A stretch of 64,000 nucleotides of DNA from Sordariomycetes sp. S80-01Y (Eukaryota > Ascomycota > Sordariomycetes), in contig JAXQJY010000021.1 in assembly GCA_037042185.1 (NCBI GenBank), positions 806,001-870,000 on the forward strand. Direction: 5' to 3'. A program made the position numbers and the translations under genes. The notes under the pieces were generated by a model. That model saw only the letters and a program-made list of their open reading frames with translations, made no database searches and had not been told where the DNA came from. Below, in pieces: positions 48,743 through 60,786 of this stretch (positions are counted from its first letter, which is position 1; each line of letters opens with the position of its first letter).

Positions 48743-51447
48743 GGTGTGACGTCAGCTTGAGACCGGTGGTCTGGACAAGCTGGAGCTCGCGTTGGTGCTG
48801 GCCGAGGACAGACTGTTATATGGCGACAGTGGATAGGCTCGAGCATCGGACATGCGCTGCTAGATGAAAGTTGGCGACGAAGAGCAGAGGATGGACGACG
48901 TCGGGGTCGAGGACATGTTGAGCGAAAGAGGGCTCCAGTTGGCAGCCGTTGGGGTTGGATTTCAGGGACCGAATTGGTGGGGGCGGGGCAGGCCGAGACT
49001 ATAAGGTAGGTAGTAGGTAGATTAAGCGAAACGGCGCAATGTGCAACTGATGCCTCACGAACGTCGTCTGTCAAGAGATGCCTGAATCATATTCATTTAT
49101 TTCCCAAATCCAGAAGCCAGTCAAAAATCCATTCCATAGCCGGCATTCAGCCCTGCATGGAAGGCACCGCATGAGATTCAGTCTCCCCGTCGAAGACCGA
49201 CCCTGGTCGCCATTGCGAGACAGCCGCCCCTACGAGGCAACGTCAGCTTAGTGGCTCGGGTACCTGCGAGGCGGCTGTGAGTGGCCGCGACCCTCTCGAT
49301 AGCCAGTCAGGGCTCTGATCCCCGCCTGAGGGAGACCGGCCGCGATGACGACAGCAGTTGTCCGGCTAGCTTCCAGAAGACATTTCGAAGGCTTGGCGTC
49401 CACGAGCACCACTGACTACTCGGTACGGAGTACAGCACACTGATTCAAGATAAGACCGACACACACCATCTTAGATCGAGCTTCATTTAGACCACGACCT
49501 CCACCCAATGCCGATTGGCGTGGGCGGACACTCAAGTATGGTTCTGCTCCAGAATACTTAGTAGGGAAGACGCGTCGCCGAGGCTGAGCTTGATACGAGG
49601 CTCTGGCTACAGAGCTTCAGAGCGTTCCCCTCAGCAACACCGGGCTCACTGCGGAGCATATGATCACTTGATTTGTCCCGACGGAAAATCCTGTGTTATC
49701 AAACAGCGATGCTACAGCATTCTTCAGCGATGACAAGAGCCTAGATGCGCTGCTTGTGATCTGGATCATGAAAGGAATGCCCACAGGAGATTACATCGCG
49801 GTTCCTTTATGCACCACAGCGCATGCCAGAGAGGTCTCGAAATTTTGCACGTCCTGACCAAAAAGCTTGTTCTGGAAGACGCATTGAGCATAACGTAGAT
49901 CTCGCAAATCAGTTTCGTTGCAAGAAGGACGACCCGATCTGATCTGATCGTATGCCCTCATGAAACCGCGCTTTGACGTGAAGGGATCGCAGGTGGGCAC
50001 GGTGCGCCGTAGAGCCAAGCCAATGTTGAGCGACGACGGATGCGGTGGGTTGCTTCGCCAGAGTGCGTGCCCGATGCGGCTAAGAATGCTCGTGCTTGTG
50101 CATCTGCTCGTGATTGTGTCCGGGACGTGCCCGTGGGCACGCAACCCACTCATTGGTAAACTCGATGCACCGAGAAGATGACGGAGTGAATACGAGCGTT
50201 GCTGCACAAGGCTTGCAACACCCGAACGCTCTGCATAGCACAAAGACACAAGGCATGGAGCACAAAGCACGGAAGCACTAGATAGACTTTTCCCATCGAC
50301 TGACCCCCTGCGTCACCCGTTGTGGAGCTGTGCAGCGCTCAGACGCAGTGCAGCTCTCGGAGGTTTGCATCATCTCGCCAGGATGCATCGATCACGAAGT
50401 GGCCATCATGATGCTGTCAAGTGTCGACAGAGGGATTGAGGCCCAGACTCGGTCGAACATCTCGGTGGACGGCTGGATTTGATCTTGGCGCAAACAATCC
50501 TGGAACTTTGACATGGCTTCCTCGCCTCCAATTGGCCAGCGGGGCATCAAGCGAAATTATACCACCCATCTGCTGGGTTCCAGGTTGCGCCGTTGAAGGT
50601 GGCCCCGTTGGTGCACCCATGCCTCATTTTACCTGCATAACCTTTGACGGAAGAGAGGGTGTCGACCGGTCTCCGGACCGTGTCGAAGCAAGAACAGCTC
50701 TTTCTCTCTCGTCGAGCTACGGTGGTGAACCTCTCCCTTTATCGCTCACTACGGCCCTACGCCTTGCCATTCTTTATTTTCCTTTTCGCTTCTTGGTCGC
50801 TCTTTGTTGACGTCTGTTGCCGTCACTCACTCTTTTCCACACCATTCGATACGAACGCGGGACGCGCCATGCTCGCAGTTGGTTCGCCGAGCTTGGGGCG
50901 TGGCTGATCACAGATTCCGCATCCAAACAACGGTTGAAGTCAACGGGAGGGGGAGCCTGATTGCAAGGAGAAGAATACGAAGAAGATTGCCAGAGAGAAA
51001 GCCTCTTGGCGAGTTCCAGCCGACACTTTGGCACAGCCCCGGGCTGCAGCACGGCGTCCGCAGAAGCAGCCTTGACGCTCCCGATCCGATAGGCCTGCTT
51101 GAAGAGCCCAAGTTTGGTATGACGACGCAAACGGCGACTTTCTCACCTCAAGGACGACCGAATTACAAGGAAAACGATTTTGTACGCGATTTTTGCGGGT
51201 GGTGGAGGAAGCGACCGAGACAACTATCGAAAAATAGAAGTCGGAAGCGTAACAGTGCCCACTTTGCTCCGCGTTAGGGTCATATTCTGCCATTGCTGGA
51301 CCGCGCCTCCCACTCCGCCTCTTTTCTGACGACTCGGAGTTTGAGGAGAACGGAAGGAGCTGAGTTGGCCCTTTGTTGGTCAGCCCTTAGTCTTTGGCTA
51401 GTGGCAGGTGCACTGAACGCAGTTGCCCGGAATCTTGGACGGACGCC
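48743..51447. other. 2.7 kb gene-poor spacer
   Basis: It lies between two divergent genes. TACGGAGTAC occurs at 49424..49433 and a related TACTTAGTAG at about 49555. Open frames of up to 159 codons overlap on both strands with no recognisable motif. No tRNA, transposon or tandem array seen. Confidence 0.5.
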
Positions 51448-53264
51448 ATGACTAACCAACCTTCGTCCGGCGCCGCAGCCGGCGAGTCAGGCTCCGGCGT
51501 TGTGTCTGCATCTGAATCTTCAGAGCCTTCACTTTTGCAAACTCATCAGCAACACGACCACCAGCCTCACGGCCACGACGATCATTCTTTTGCGTCGGAG
51601 GTCTCGTCAGAAGGAGGGTCCTCTTCGCATTCTCACTCTCGCTCGCACTCACGGTCACCGTCCCACGCTCATTCACATTCGCATGCCCACTCGCATTCGC
51701 ACGCGAGGAATTTTATACCATCGTTATTGTCTTCCTGGACGTCTCCAAAAGGCGCCCAACCAGACCACGACTCCGTCGACGACACCGAATCTGATACCAC
51801 CAAAACCGTCCAAGTCGAGCTCCGTCACGCCGATGAAGCAGAGGACCACTACGTCACTCGCGTTGTACAGACCGTTGAGCTTGTGCAGGTCGTAGACACG
51901 GCCGGCGTGCCAGTGTCGCTACACACCGTCTACGCACCTGCGGCGACCGTGGTTATTGACCGCGAGTCGGGCGAAACCATCGCCGTGTCTGCCCCAGGGT
52001 CTAGTAGGACAGCCTCGGGCCCGTCAGGGTCGGAGGCTAGCCACGATCCGTCCCGCACAAGTCTGACTTATCTGCCCACGTTGACATACTCAACGACACC
52101 CCACTCTTCGCTTCTGTCAACGCCGACAGGATTGCCTGAGAGCTTGAGCTCGGGGTCCGTGTCGGTGTCGGCACCGCTGCCCAGCACTGGATCGCTTCAC
52201 CCGCCTTCGGGTGTTCAGAACAACGCGACAAGCTGTAAGTATAATCCTTGTGTGACTTGGGACTTGGCTAACATAGCTCAGCAATATCCCAATCTCAGAA
52301 CTCCACAGTTTCGTCCTCAGAATCGTCGACGAAGAGCGCGTTGCGATACATGAGTGGTTCGCTCAGCTCCTCGATATCCTACACCTCGACTTCTGACAAC
52401 GAAATCGAAACCTCGTTCTCGACGACAACGTCCGATGCAACTTGGAGCGTCCTGTCAAGCGGAAGCAGTTCTACCGCAGGATGGAGCAGTAGCGGAGATG
52501 CCACGTCGGACGGTGCTGGCGCGACGGCATCCGCAGAGTCGGGCGACGCTTCGGGGGAGACAGATGGGGACGACGGTGGCAGTGGACCGGGAAACCTCTC
52601 CCCGCAAGAAAAGCAAATCGTCGGGGGAGTGGTCGGCAGTGTGGCCGGAGCTGCCTTCTTGTTGCTATTGGTTATGATGGCAATCAAATGGAAAAAGAGG
52701 AGACACGACGTACAGGAGCTCATCGGAGGGGATGGCCGGCGCGCCATCAGTGCTTCGCCGACAGGAGGGCCAGGAGGTGGCGGATCGTCCGCAGGACAAC
52801 AGATGAGCGAGCGTTCTGGTCCATCGCTGGTCCCAGCTGCTCTTGCTAGCCTAAATGCGAAGAAGGACCGCTCAGGCCCTTCATCACCACCGGCGAGCGG
52901 CGAGCGCGGCTTCGTCCGCGTGTCGGGCAAGAAGCTACCGTCAGTCCTCCAACATGGCGGCGACGGGTACTCCGACCCTCGCCAGAGCACCATGAGCGGC
53001 GAAAGCGACTACTATCGCGGGTCACAGTCCTTCGACCCGGCCACCGGCCGCCTCGCCCTGGGCAGTCCTATGCGGCCAGTTAGTGGAGTGCCAATTATGC
53101 GGACCGGCCCGGGTAGAACTCCAGTGACAGAGCAGAACCCTTTCTCGGATCCAAGCGATCCGCCGAGTCCGCCGCGGCCGCCCAGGACGGACCAGGTTGG
53201 GCGGAGTCTGACCTCACAGGATGGGTCAAGGGGCTCAGGGTCAAGGTTTCAGGAGAACATTTGA
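51448..53264 (+). CDS. Ser/Thr-rich single-pass membrane protein with His/Ser repeat
   Basis: Exons 51448..52234 and 52282..53264 (47-nt intron, GTAAGT donor, GGCTAACA branch) give 589 residues. The N-terminus is Ser/Glu/His-rich; residues ~60-88 alternate Ser/His (HSHSRSHSRS). A beta-rich patch reads YVTRVVQTVELVQVVD. A long Ser/Thr-rich stalk follows, likely O-glycosylated, then a membrane span at ~374-398 (VGGVVGSVAGAAFLLLLVM) with a basic stop-transfer KWKKRR, and a ~190-residue Gly/Ser/Pro-rich cytosolic tail with NPFSDPSDPPSPP. This layout resembles Mid2/Wsc-like wall-stress sensors, but no N-terminal signal peptide or WSC domain is seen. The sensor role is inference. Confidence 0.8.
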
Positions 53265-55228
53265 ACTCCCGGGCACTTGAAGCACCATTGTGCATGAACG
53301 ACCCTTAAAAAGATGAAGTATGCTTGAAGAGGCAACGCATCCTCGGTCAAGGACCGAAACAGTAACAACGACACCACTCGCTCACACCACCACTTACAGT
53401 TGCATGCCTACGCAGCATGCGCATTGCATCAGGGTTGCATGATGCAGCGAACATTCCCTTACTTGCCTCGGATCACTACGGAGCATCAGAGTTAGGCGTT
53501 TCATGTCTTTTGCTTAGCTCTCCATCTGGAAGAGGGCGAGCAGCACATTTAATCGGTTTTCGAAATCTTACATAGTGCACTTAAGGATAGATGAAGTGGG
53601 GAGATGGCACAGGGGGCGAGATGGGGTGTAGAGATGAGATGGGAGGAAGAAGTCGAGAGGCATGGTTCGTCGCGGATTATGTATAGCGACCAAGGCCATG
53701 GTAGATAATGAAGACAAGATACAGTGTTACTCGGTACCTCGGGCATATCTCGACCTCGAGACCCACCATTCGGTTTTGTTGATTTCCGCATGTTCCTCTG
53801 ACGGTTCTGAGACAGCGTAAACTACTACTAGTAATGGCTTCGTCCGAAGCGGTGCACCTGCCAGCAGCATACCCTGACAGGACAGGGCTGAGATGACATC
53901 AAACACTAACTGTTGGAGACGTTGAGTCTAGACAGGCAAGCTTACTGCTTACGGGACAGCTCGACATCGCTGGACAGAGAAGTACGGAGTACTCATGTAG
54001 GGCTGACTGTCCAAACGACTCGGTCAGGACGGAAGATGGTTCAGCGAGAAAAAAAGTGTTGATGTCACCGCGCGCCGCGGCGCCCTCTGGCACCCCCCGG
54101 AAGGGGCCAATCCGCTGCAGCGGTTGGCTGCCAAGACTTGGTGGGCGGAGATTTGGGGGATTTTTGGGGGGAGTTCTGGGCGGAGTTTGGGTGAATCAGG
54201 GGAGACGGGTTGAGCAGACACTGGAACTTCAAGACTGATTCCATGATGCTTCTGTACGGGATACTCCGTAGCCAAGATAGGTAGTTGACTGACCGCATTG
54301 CCTTTCTGGAGACGGACGGCGTGCTAACATCTGCGGGTCATATCCAGCCCGAAAGTCCGAGTCGGGGTCAGCCTGAAGTCGTCGATAGGCCAGGCACTAG
54401 CTGTATCAACAGACACTAGCTCGATCCGGGGCATGTCAGTTGAACCCTCGAGGTGCATTGCACTGCCACGCTCATGAGGCCATTCTGTGGTCGGCGACTT
54501 TCCCCTTCTCAACACAATTACAAATTCCCACCCGTCTTGGTCTGCTGGAACTCCCGACGATCCGGACGGCAGTTGCCCATACTCGGTGGAGGGCCGCGGC
54601 ACCCATTGTAGCTACGCATGTGGCCAACTGATCTGGACATGTCGAACCATATGCATGGAATGGCTGGCGGCGCACGGGCAATAGTACGCGTGGCCACGTT
54701 CATGGCGTGCCGTAAGCGGCTGGCGAGGGTGCCAGCATTCGATAGATCTGCTCCAAAGGTATCGGCTTTCACAGCGGGGTCCAGGCGCCGGGTTACCTAC
54801 CTAGTAGCACCTAGATCGCAACTGTTAGTGGTGAGGACATGACCCCTGCAGCCTTGTCTCGTCCCACTGGCCCTCCCCACCCACTGCCCACCCGCTGCTG
54901 TAGCCCAACCTACCTCAGATGCTTGGCTACAACCTTACTCTTTTCCTCTTGATCCTCTAATTTTCTCCCTCATTGAATTGTCGCGATCCCCGTCCATCGA
55001 GCCAGGCTAGCTTGACGACGCAACCTAGCACGTTTGTATTCGCACTGATTCGAGTGCTGAGTGCGGTGACGCGCAGCCGACGAGGACCTCCAGGCATCAC
55101 TCTCACCATCCGCGACACCCGCGGCACGGCGATTACCAATCCCACGACGCCTTCACTTCGTCCACCACAGCCATTCTACTCACCTGAACACCTACGTACA
55201 GCTGCACGCAAGTGCACACGTCGCAAGG
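53265..55228. other. spacer with G-rich tract and TF promoter
   Basis: About 2 kb. It holds TACGGAGTAC at 53983..53992, a variant ATACTCCGTA at 54261..54270, and five G runs at 54143..54191 forming a quadruplex-like motif. The right end carries the CT-rich leader of the transcription factor gene (about 54920-54990). No gene supported. Confidence 0.55.
54143..54191 (+). other. putative G-quadruplex tract
   Basis: Five runs of three to six G occur at 54143-54145, 54155-54159, 54166-54171, 54178-54180 and 54189-54191. The last four are separated by 6, 6 and 8 nt. GGGCGGAG occurs twice in the tract. Formation of a quadruplex is inferred from pattern only. Confidence 0.5.
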
Positions 55229-58147
55229 ATGGATCACCACCTCAACTTCCAAATACCCCCCAACGCCATGCCACCACCACCACCCATGGGCCATTACCCC
55301 CCGCCCCAGGTCTTCAACACCTTCGATCCCGCGACCGATTCACTCTCGCACCTGCCGCCCGACTACGTCAACCAGATGTTCTCCGACTCGCACCTCATGT
55401 TTGATGAGTCCCAAGACGCGAAGCGCCGCCGGATTGCAAGGGCGTGCGATATGTGCCGCAAGAAGAAGATCAAGTGCGACGGCAAGATGCCGGCTTGCAC
55501 GCAGTGCATCAACTACAAGACGGACTGCGTCTTCACGCAGGTCGAGAAGAAGAGGAGTCCGCCCAAGGGGGCAAAGTATATCCAGGGACTGGAGAACCGG
55601 CTGGGCCGAATGGAGCATTTGCTGAGGCTGAGCGGGCTGTTGGGCGAGGACGAGGAGACGGATCTGGGCTCGCTGGAGAAGAAACTCGAGGAGAAGCAGA
55701 GCCAATCACGGCAGACGAGTGCGGCAGCGCCTAGTAATCCGGCCAGCCCGAGGAGTCAGGATGCGAGTACTCACGACGGACCGATGAGTCCGAGTAGTGT
55801 GATGAGTGGTAAAGAGAAGGAGAAGGAGCGGGATAAGGACAAAGACAAAGACAAGGAAAAGAAGGATGAAAAGAAGGAGTACCTCAGCCCGACGGCTGCC
55901 GATGGTGAGGGAGAGGAAGAGGATGTCGAGGCGCTGTCGGACATGATGTGCTCTCTGGTGACGAATCAGTCTGGCGAAACAAGATACCTTGGTAAGCGTC
56001 GAACTCACCAGAAGATCATGAGATGTGTGCTAATAGAGGCCAGGCTCGTCCTCCGGCTTCTCTATCTTCTCACCAAAAGGAATCCAATGGGTCAACTCTA
56101 AAACAGGCGACGACTCATTCCGCAACATGATCTCCGAGGTCTCCGAAGACGATCACAAATGGACGAACTGGAAACCTGAAGTCTTCAGCGACGTATTCCG
56201 ACGCCCTGTCTTTCTCCCCTTGCCGCCGAAAGATCAAGCCCTCTCTTTGCTCAAGGACTATTTCGAGAATTTCAACTGCATGTTCCCCCTGTTCCATCAA
56301 CCGACCTTCATGCACCTGGTACACAGACAGTACTCGTCTGATCCGTACCAAGGCAGCGGTTGGTGGGCGAGCTTGAACTGTGCACTTGCCATTGCGCACA
56401 GGTTGAGGGTCATGAGTCAGTTGGTGCCACAGGAGGAAGATGAGAAGGCTTGGGGATACTTGAAGAATGCGCTCGGGGTATTCGCCGAGTTGACAATGCG
56501 CAACACTGACCTTCTCAGTGTTCAAGCTTTGTTAGGCATGGCAATGTTTATGCAGGGGACACCGAATCCTCAACCGAGCACGCTGCTCGTCGCTGCTGCC
56601 ATGCGCCTGTCCCATACCATTGGTCTGCACAAGCGCGGAACAGGCTTCCACCTCAACCCGATCGAACTCGAGCAGCGGAAGCGCGTCTTCTGGATCGGAT
56701 ACATCCTCGACAAAGATATGTGTCTCCGTGCGGGACGACCGCCAGCCCAAGACGATGACGACATGAATGTCGATCTACCAGATGCGGACCCCGACGACAA
56801 CATTGGCAACATTCCGCTCGCCGATGGCAAGGGCAAGATGAACCTCTTCCGCGTCATGTGCGAGTTCGCCGTGATCGAATCGAATGTGTACAAGCGTCTC
56901 TACTCCACTAAAGCAACGAAACAGTCGCCCGGTGAGCTCCTCAACACCATCGGCGAGCTGGACCAACAGCTCGAAGAGTGGAAGGATCGTATACCCATCG
57001 ACTTCAGACCGGAACATGAGATCAAGGCCTCGCACACGCCCCTGATCCTCCACGTCGTCATGCTGCATTTTGCCTACTACAACTGCTTGACGACTGTGCA
57101 CCGCATGTCTGTCCACCACGGCTTCTGGACGAGTCGATTGTCGAACTATGCCATCCAAGGCCTCAACACGAGAGCGCTAAACCCGAGGGTCTATTCGAGT
57201 GCTGCGCTCTGCACGGCCGCCGCGAGAGCGAGCATCAGTTTGTTGAAGTACATCCCACAGGGTGACTTTAGTTGCGTTTGGTAAGTGGCTGGCCTCCGAA
57301 TTACAGTTCCCCTGAGCTAACAGCAATTAGGATGATCTTATATTTCCCCGTCTCGGCACTGATGACGCTCTTTGCGAACATTCTGAATAATCCCCTCGAT
57401 CCCCGAGCCAAGAGCGATATCAGGCTTCTGAACCTCGTCGTCACCTTCCTCTCCATGCTTGGTCAGGAGGCTGAACAGGGCGGCGTGCACCGCATGCTCG
57501 GCGTTTGCGCCGAATTCGAACGCATTGCCAAATCGGTCATCGAAAAGGCTGAGAAGGACCAATCGTCAAGACGAAAGAGGAAGAATATGGAGTCCCGGAA
57601 CGAGACTCCCAAGTCTACGGCCAGCGGGACGAAGACAAACGGGGTAGCCTCGTCGAGAGCAACACCCGCCACCTCGGCCACGCACCCGACACCTAAGCCG
57701 TCCGACCATGCGTTGAATACGAGCAACCTGTCGGCTCCGCCCAACGATCCAAACATGTCCTACTCGCCCCTCTCCAACCTCAGCGGGCACTCGCCCTCCA
57801 TGCCGCAGGGGAACTGGCAACAGCCGCATACGCAAGGCCAGCAACCAGGCCAGCAGCAATATTCAATGCCGCAGAACGGCGACTTTGACTCCTTCGGGTT
57901 CCCCAGCGGTGAAGCTGGGTTCCCCCAAGGGGACTCGCCCGGGAGCAACCTGAGCATGGGCGGGAACCCTATGGCGGCTTCATTCCAAAATCAACCACTC
58001 CTACCGCCTGACCTGTTTAGTCTGCCTATGAACTTGGATTGGAACTGGGCAGAGCTGAGTGGCGGCGCGTATCCAACCGTTGAGAACGGCAACTTCAGTG
58101 ACAGGCTGAGCGACGGGCAGCAGGATCATGGGCAAGGCCAGCAATAG
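55229..58147 (+). CDS. Zn2Cys6 fungal-specific transcription factor, 938 aa
   Basis: Exons 55229..55991, 56044..57280 and 57331..58147 give 938 residues, with both introns in phase. After a Pro/Asn-rich start, residues 73-100 form the binuclear zinc cluster with six Cys ([24 protein letters not shown]). A linker [14 protein letters not shown] and a Leu-zipper-like dimerisation helix ([18 protein letters not shown]) follow, then a Lys/Asp-repeat and acidic segment. The fungal transcription factor middle homology region spans ~300-560 ([51 protein letters not shown]). The C-terminus is Gln/Gly/Pro-rich, a probable activation domain ending in aromatic and acidic residues. Target genes cannot be deduced. 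Confidence 0.94.
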
Positions 58148-59651
58148 CGCCCGGCCGGGCGACTTGATTTCGAGGCATACGGTTACGCGCGGGAATGAGC
58201 ACGGGCAAGTATACGTGAAACGCGAGCGAAGCACACGGTTATGATGCACCTTGATTAGGGGGCTGCATGCTGAATTTAACTGCTCAACGGACATGATTAA
58301 ATGGCATTGCTCGCATTTAGAGGCACGGGGGTAACGAAACTGGAATGATGATTTGGCATGGATTGTAATGAATGGTACTAAAATCAAAAGGAAACTCTGC
58401 CGTTTCGATGTCTACGCTCCCAGAGTGACGCCCTAAAAGTGCTCAGGTCGACAGGATCGGCGAGCCCCAAGATCGCCAGCTCCTCAGAAAACAGAGAATA
58501 TCGGCAGTACCAACTATCTCCTCAGCTGAAAATTGCTAGGCAAAGGATGGGAAGAAAGAGGCCGTGTCGCCAAAGGGCCGGACAAGACGCCACACATAGT
58601 CCACATCGTAGTCGATTCCTTCCCTTTGTCAAGAGCCTTCCTGGAAAGCTGAGGCCAGAAGCTCAGCCAACCTCAATGAATTATAAAGAAATTGGCCCTC
58701 GAATCCTCACGGACTAGACTTAGACGAGCGACCGTGCTGGGTAGAGGACGGCCAAAGCTGAAGGCGTGGTACATTCGAAAAGGGGTTGGGTATAAGTTCC
58801 GTATCAACACGGAACGACCTTGATAGCTACACATGTTACAACCCGCGGGAGTTAGCCGAAGCAAGGACCTTAGTTTGAAATCACTAGGCAAAGAAATGAT
58901 CAATCAGATAGTAGAGCCATGTAACGTTCGGTCCATCGAATATGGGATGTTACTCTGGACCTTTTGTCGGTCTCGGCGGCTCCATTTGCCATCAGAATAA
59001 ATATCGACATGCGCTTCAATCAGGCTCGATTCCATATCTAATACTCAAAACAACATAAACGATGGTAAGCATGTTGCGCTTCCTTGGGGCCCTCAAGGAC
59101 CATCCTTGACGCCCCCCCCTCCAACCACCATGACTTTTTGTTCCCGAATCGACCGCCCCTGATGTGCATTAAAATCATGTGGGAAACCAATGAAAAGACC
59201 TGCCAGTCCCTCTCGAGGAAACCGTACTTCTATGGCTTCTTGTCCCTTCCTCGCCGTAAACGCCTTGCTTGTGAATGCAGTTGAAAGATCTTTCCGCGTC
59301 GAAATGCATAAATGGGGAAAAGACGAAAGACCTGCCCGTCCGCGCCTGTCGTGTTCGCGGGGGTATAGTGTAGTGGGCGAATATAACCCTTTCATGTATC
59401 GTTCAACATATCCTGTACAAGTTACCAATCAAATTCCTTGCCCTCCCCTGATGCGCTGTATAAATACCGTGAGCCATGTAACAGAGGTCACCCTCGGTGT
59501 CGTGGAGTGGTCCAGTAGATGGCTCGACGGTGGAACGAAAAATGGCATGGTGGTGGCTAAGAGGGCTCTGTCGGAACAGTGCCGATCGTACTATGCGCCA
59601 ACCATGCCAGGCCCGTAATTTTGACGCATGGCGCTTGGGTAGGGAGATGCG
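58148..59651. other. convergent spacer, 3' UTRs
   Basis: About 1.5 kb between the stops of the transcription factor and med19. I see no coding frame with support. A sequence near 59350-59380 faintly resembles a tRNA D-arm but no cloverleaf forms. Confidence 0.5.
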
Positions 59652-60786
59652 TTACCGCTCTGGTCTTTTGTTAGAGGCTGTTGTGGTCGATGATTTGAAC
59701 GTGAGGCTTACCTTCTTACGCCGCTTGCCGCCTTCACCTTCTCCTGTGGAGTACCCAGCATCTTCGTCGGCGAAGCTGTCGGCGTAGCCCTCAAAGCTGC
59801 TGTCGCCATAGCCCCGTTTCTTGACATTCCGTTTTGGCCGGGTAGGATCGTTCCCAGATTGCAGGTTGGATTTGCGAGGCGGTAAACCGGGTGTGGCTGC
59901 CATAGGCGTACCGGGGGTCGTCAGCTTCCCTGACGAAGGTTTGCTCGCATCGCCGGTTGAGGGAGCGAGATCGCCTAGTACTGATGTGTCCCACACATTC
60001 CTTGGTACTGGACCCTTGGCCATGGTCATAGCCCGCCCAAGGCTAGACAGTGTTGCGTCTGACAGACCGTCACCAATCTCTTGACCCTTGACCTGATGCA
60101 CATCCCATTCCAACTCGGGCACCGACAACAAGGACATGAAGTCTGAGGGCGCGTCCTCAGGTTTCTTGACGACGTCAAAGTGTCCAGCCACTCCTAAGCG
60201 TTTCATGTGTCCTTTGTAAGTCTTGCGAAGAGCATTCTTCTCGCCATTCGGCTTTTCGCGTGCAACTTCTGCGGCGAGAGGGGTGAGGCCGTATTTTACA
60301 AACAGATCATCCGTCATTCGCGGCATAGATTCGGAATGGGCTGCAGATTATTTATGTTAACAAACATTGTTCAAGTGCAAACGTCCCTAATGACTGTCCA
60401 CATGTCCAGGCTCGAGGGGAGCCGAGCGGGAGGGCAGTAGCACGGAGAGGCTTACGCTTGTGGCAGAGCAAATACTTGGCGCCTACATCGACGTGCAGGT
60501 CGTCGATGCCCAGTTTGTGGTCCTCGACGTGTACTTTCTTGGGCGCGCGATCCCCGTCGTCCTCTGCGCTGCGCTTCCGCTTGTTGTGCGGCGAGTCGTC
60601 GGTCATGACTACATCTTGTTGGCTTGCGCCGTTGACACTGTGCGCTGGCGTCGGGAGGGTCGTGGCAGTCGACATACTCGTTGTTGCTCCGGAGGCAGTG
60701 GTGCTTGTGTTTTGTAGAGCGTCGGAGGAAGTGGCAGGCGAGACTTGCGACGGGCTCTGAGGGGTGCACGGGTGCTGAAAAGACAT
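59652..60786 (-). CDS. med19: Mediator subunit 19 (Rox3)
   Basis: Exons 60456..60786 and 59652..60340 (115-nt intron, donor GTAAGC, acceptor TGCAG) give 339 residues. The N-terminal ~95 residues are Ser/Thr-rich, then NLS-like KRKR. The Rox3/Med19 core reads [57 protein letters not shown], split by the intron, and later [14 protein letters not shown]. The C-terminus is basic ([20 protein letters not shown]). Med19 belongs to the Mediator middle/head interface and links activators to RNA polymerase II in the nucleus. The phase-1 splice completes a Pro codon and restores the conserved block across exons. Length is usual for Pezizomycotina Med19. Confidence 0.94.

Noticed and set aside
48743-51447. 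possible mobile element or retroelement remnant in the large spacer
   Set aside because: No terminal repeats, target-site duplication, or reverse transcriptase/transposase-like frame could be seen.
59350-59410. tRNA-like D-arm sequence (GTATAGTGTAGTGGG)
   Set aside because: No acceptor stem, anticodon arm or B-box with correct spacing could be folded.
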